Made by a program: the position numbers and the translations under genes. Shown piece after piece: positions 35,082 through 36,070 of a DNA stretch of 36,070 bases. The notes below the pieces were generated by a model. The model was not told where the DNA came from. It saw only the letters and a list, made by a program, of their open reading frames with translations, and searched no databases. This stretch comes from Pseudomonadota bacterium (GTDB lineage Bacteria > Pseudomonadota > Alphaproteobacteria > Rhizobiales > Beijerinckiaceae): assembly GCA_028876585.1 (NCBI GenBank), contig JAGWRL010000171.1, positions 1 to 36,070 on the forward strand. The letters run 5' to 3'. Within the stretch, counting starts at the first letter, position 1. Each line of letters begins with the position of its first letter.

Positions 35082-35933
35082 ATGCCGACCGCGCTTGTCT
35101 GTTTGACCTTCGATCAAGACAACGCCTCGCTGATGATCGCGCGCGGGCAGATGTCGCCGACGCCGATCTCACGCGGCGATTTCGGCATCGTCGCCGTTCC
35201 CCGCATCCTTTCCCTGCTCGCCGCGCATGGCGCGCCGAGCACGTGGTTCATTCCCGGCCACACGATCGAGAGCTATCCCTCCTGCGTGGAGCGCGTGCGC
35301 GCGGCGGGCTGCGAGATCGGCCATCACGGCTGGACGCACCGGCCGCCGTCGACGATGAGCGCGCAGGAGGAAGAGGACGAGTTGCTGCGCGGCGTCGCGA
35401 CGATCGTGCGCCTCATCGGCGCTAGACCGGCTGGCTACCGCTCGCCGTCCTGGGACTTGAGCCCGCATAGCGTCGAACTGCTGCTCAAGCACGGCTTCAC
35501 CTACGACAGCAGCATGATGGGCCATGACTACTTGCCCTATCAGGTGCGCCTCGGCGACAAGGTTTCGCTGCAGGCGCCGCTCGCGTTCGGCGAAGATTCG
35601 CGCCTTGTGGAAATGCCGGTGAGTTGGAGCCTCGACGACTTCCCCCATTTCGAATATTCGGTTTCCGAGCGCGGGATCCTGCCCGGCCTGATGGAGACAA
35701 CGGCCGTCGAGCGCAATTGGATCGAGGATTTCCTTTATATGCGCGACAACCAAGACTGGGGCGTCATGACGCTGACCTTTCACCCGCACGTGATCGGCAG
35801 AGGCCATCGCATGCGCATGCTGGAACGCCTGTTGCAGAGGCTGTTGCGGGAGGGCGCCAAGTTCGTGACGCTATCGCAGGCGGTCGCGGAATACCGATCG
35901 CGCTTTCCGCAAGAACTTTCGCTGCGCTCCTAG
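35082..35933 (+). CDS. Polysaccharide deacetylase (CE4)-family hydrolase, HpPgdA/imidase-like
   Basis: A 283-residue protein of the PuuE/HpPgdA branch of the CE4 fold. The first motif is LTFDQDN with D11 and D13, and the second GHHGWTH contains H82 and H86, the expected metal ligands with the aspartate. Further blocks are ISRGDFG near 30, STWFIPGHTIES near 53, SPSWDLSPHSVELLLKHGFTYDSS and LTFHPHVIG. This branch includes cyclic imide hydrolases as well as peptidoglycan deacetylase, and no signal peptide is present. A cytoplasmic amide or imide hydrolase is therefore more likely than a cell-wall enzyme. ATG 35082 has GGAG six bases before it; a TTG at 35070 is possible. The TAG stop coincides with the edge of an IS630-type element, so the C-terminus could have been changed. 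Confidence 0.83.
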   Translation: MPTALVCLTFDQDNASLMIARGQMSPTPISRGDFGIVAVPRILSLLAAHGAPSTWFIPGHTIESYPSCVERVRAAGCEIGHHGWTHRPPSTMSAQEEEDELLRGVATIVRLIGARPAGYRSPSWDLSPHSVELLLKHGFTYDSSMMGHDYLPYQVRLGDKVSLQAPLAFGEDSRLVEMPVSWSLDDFPHFEYSVSERGILPGLMETTAVERNWIEDFLYMRDNQDWGVMTLTFHPHVIGRGHRMRMLERLLQRLLREGAKFVTLSQAVAEYRSRFPQELSLRS

Positions 35934-36070
35934 AGCATTCCGCGGTTTGATGGAATCGGCTGGGGGATTCCCAAGGTCGCGGTGATCTGATTCAATCTCC
36001 GAATTGGACGGAGGTTGGCGGGAAATGGCGGCAGCTTATTCGCGAGATTTGCGCGAGCGAGTGATCGACG
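35931..36070 (+). mobile_element. IS630-family element, left end (runs off window)
   Basis: The sequence beginning TAGAGCATTCCGCGG at 35931 looks like an IS630-type end at a TA dinucleotide, with short inverted repeats inside (ATTCC/GGAAT and GGAATC/GATTCC). About 90 bases later a transposase gene starts. The other end and the target duplication lie outside the window. Confidence 0.6.
36025..36070 (+). CDS. IS630-family transposase, N-terminal fragment (cut by window end)
   Basis: The ATG at 36025 opens a frame reading MAAAYSRDLRERVID. The YSxDLRERVI pattern is the well known beginning of IS630-family transposases (helix-turn-helix region, before the DDE domain). A purine-rich GGCGGGAA precedes it. 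Only 15 codons are visible, so whether the gene is intact is unknown. Confidence 0.7.
   Translation, partial: MAAAYSRDLRERVID

Noticed and set aside
1..36070. CRISPR arrays, tRNA or rRNA genes
   Set aside because: No regularly spaced repeats and no tRNA- or rRNA-like stretch were found on reading the window.

Overview
The window comes from a high-GC bacterium, most likely an alphaproteobacterium of the Hyphomicrobiales type. I infer this from the GC-rich third positions, the sox, hyu, liv and pot gene styles, and the IS1380, IS21, IS3 and IS630 remnants. It is an accessory catabolic region for small N-methylated and cyclic amides, made of two gene blocks joined by a graveyard of insertion-sequence fragments.

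Block 1 (about 1-20120) is mostly on the minus strand. Read in the direction of transcription it holds a GlxA/AraC-type regulator (8814-9875), soxB-soxD-soxA-soxG (heterotetrameric sarcosine oxidase), sdaA (L-serine ammonia-lyase), glyA (serine hydroxymethyltransferase) and the N-terminal half of an MFS transporter that leaves the window at base 1. Upstream of the regulator lies a 37-codon relic of a second sdaA. Next come an isochorismatase-fold enzyme that fits N-carbamoylsarcosine amidohydrolase (14093-14803), a HyuA/HyuB pair that fits ATP-dependent N-methylhydantoinase (10171-14025), and a divergent LysR regulator (14936-15835). Together these genes can be read as N-methylhydantoin (from creatinine) -> N-carbamoylsarcosine -> sarcosine -> glycine plus methylene-THF -> serine -> pyruvate. 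A creatinine deiminase is not in the window. A four-gene PotABCD-like ABC importer (15930-20120) follows and may supply the substrate. A strong hairpin terminator separates its binding-protein gene from its permease genes.

The junction (about 20247-21257) contains broken pieces of three unrelated insertion sequences.

Block 2 (21346-35933) starts with a XRE-cupin regulator divergent from a tightly packed 11-gene plus-strand operon. The genes are a second, diverged hyuA-hyuB pair, an FAD-dependent amine-oxidase-like protein, an Old Yellow Enzyme homologue, a complete LIV-type ABC importer (binding protein, two permeases, two ATPases), a penicillin-acylase-family Ntn hydrolase without a visible signal peptide, and a HpPgdA/imidase-like CE4 hydrolase. 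I do not know a described pathway with this gene set. The best inference is import and stepwise hydrolysis and oxidation of a cyclic or acylated amide. An IS630-type element begins exactly at the stop codon of the last gene and runs off the right end.
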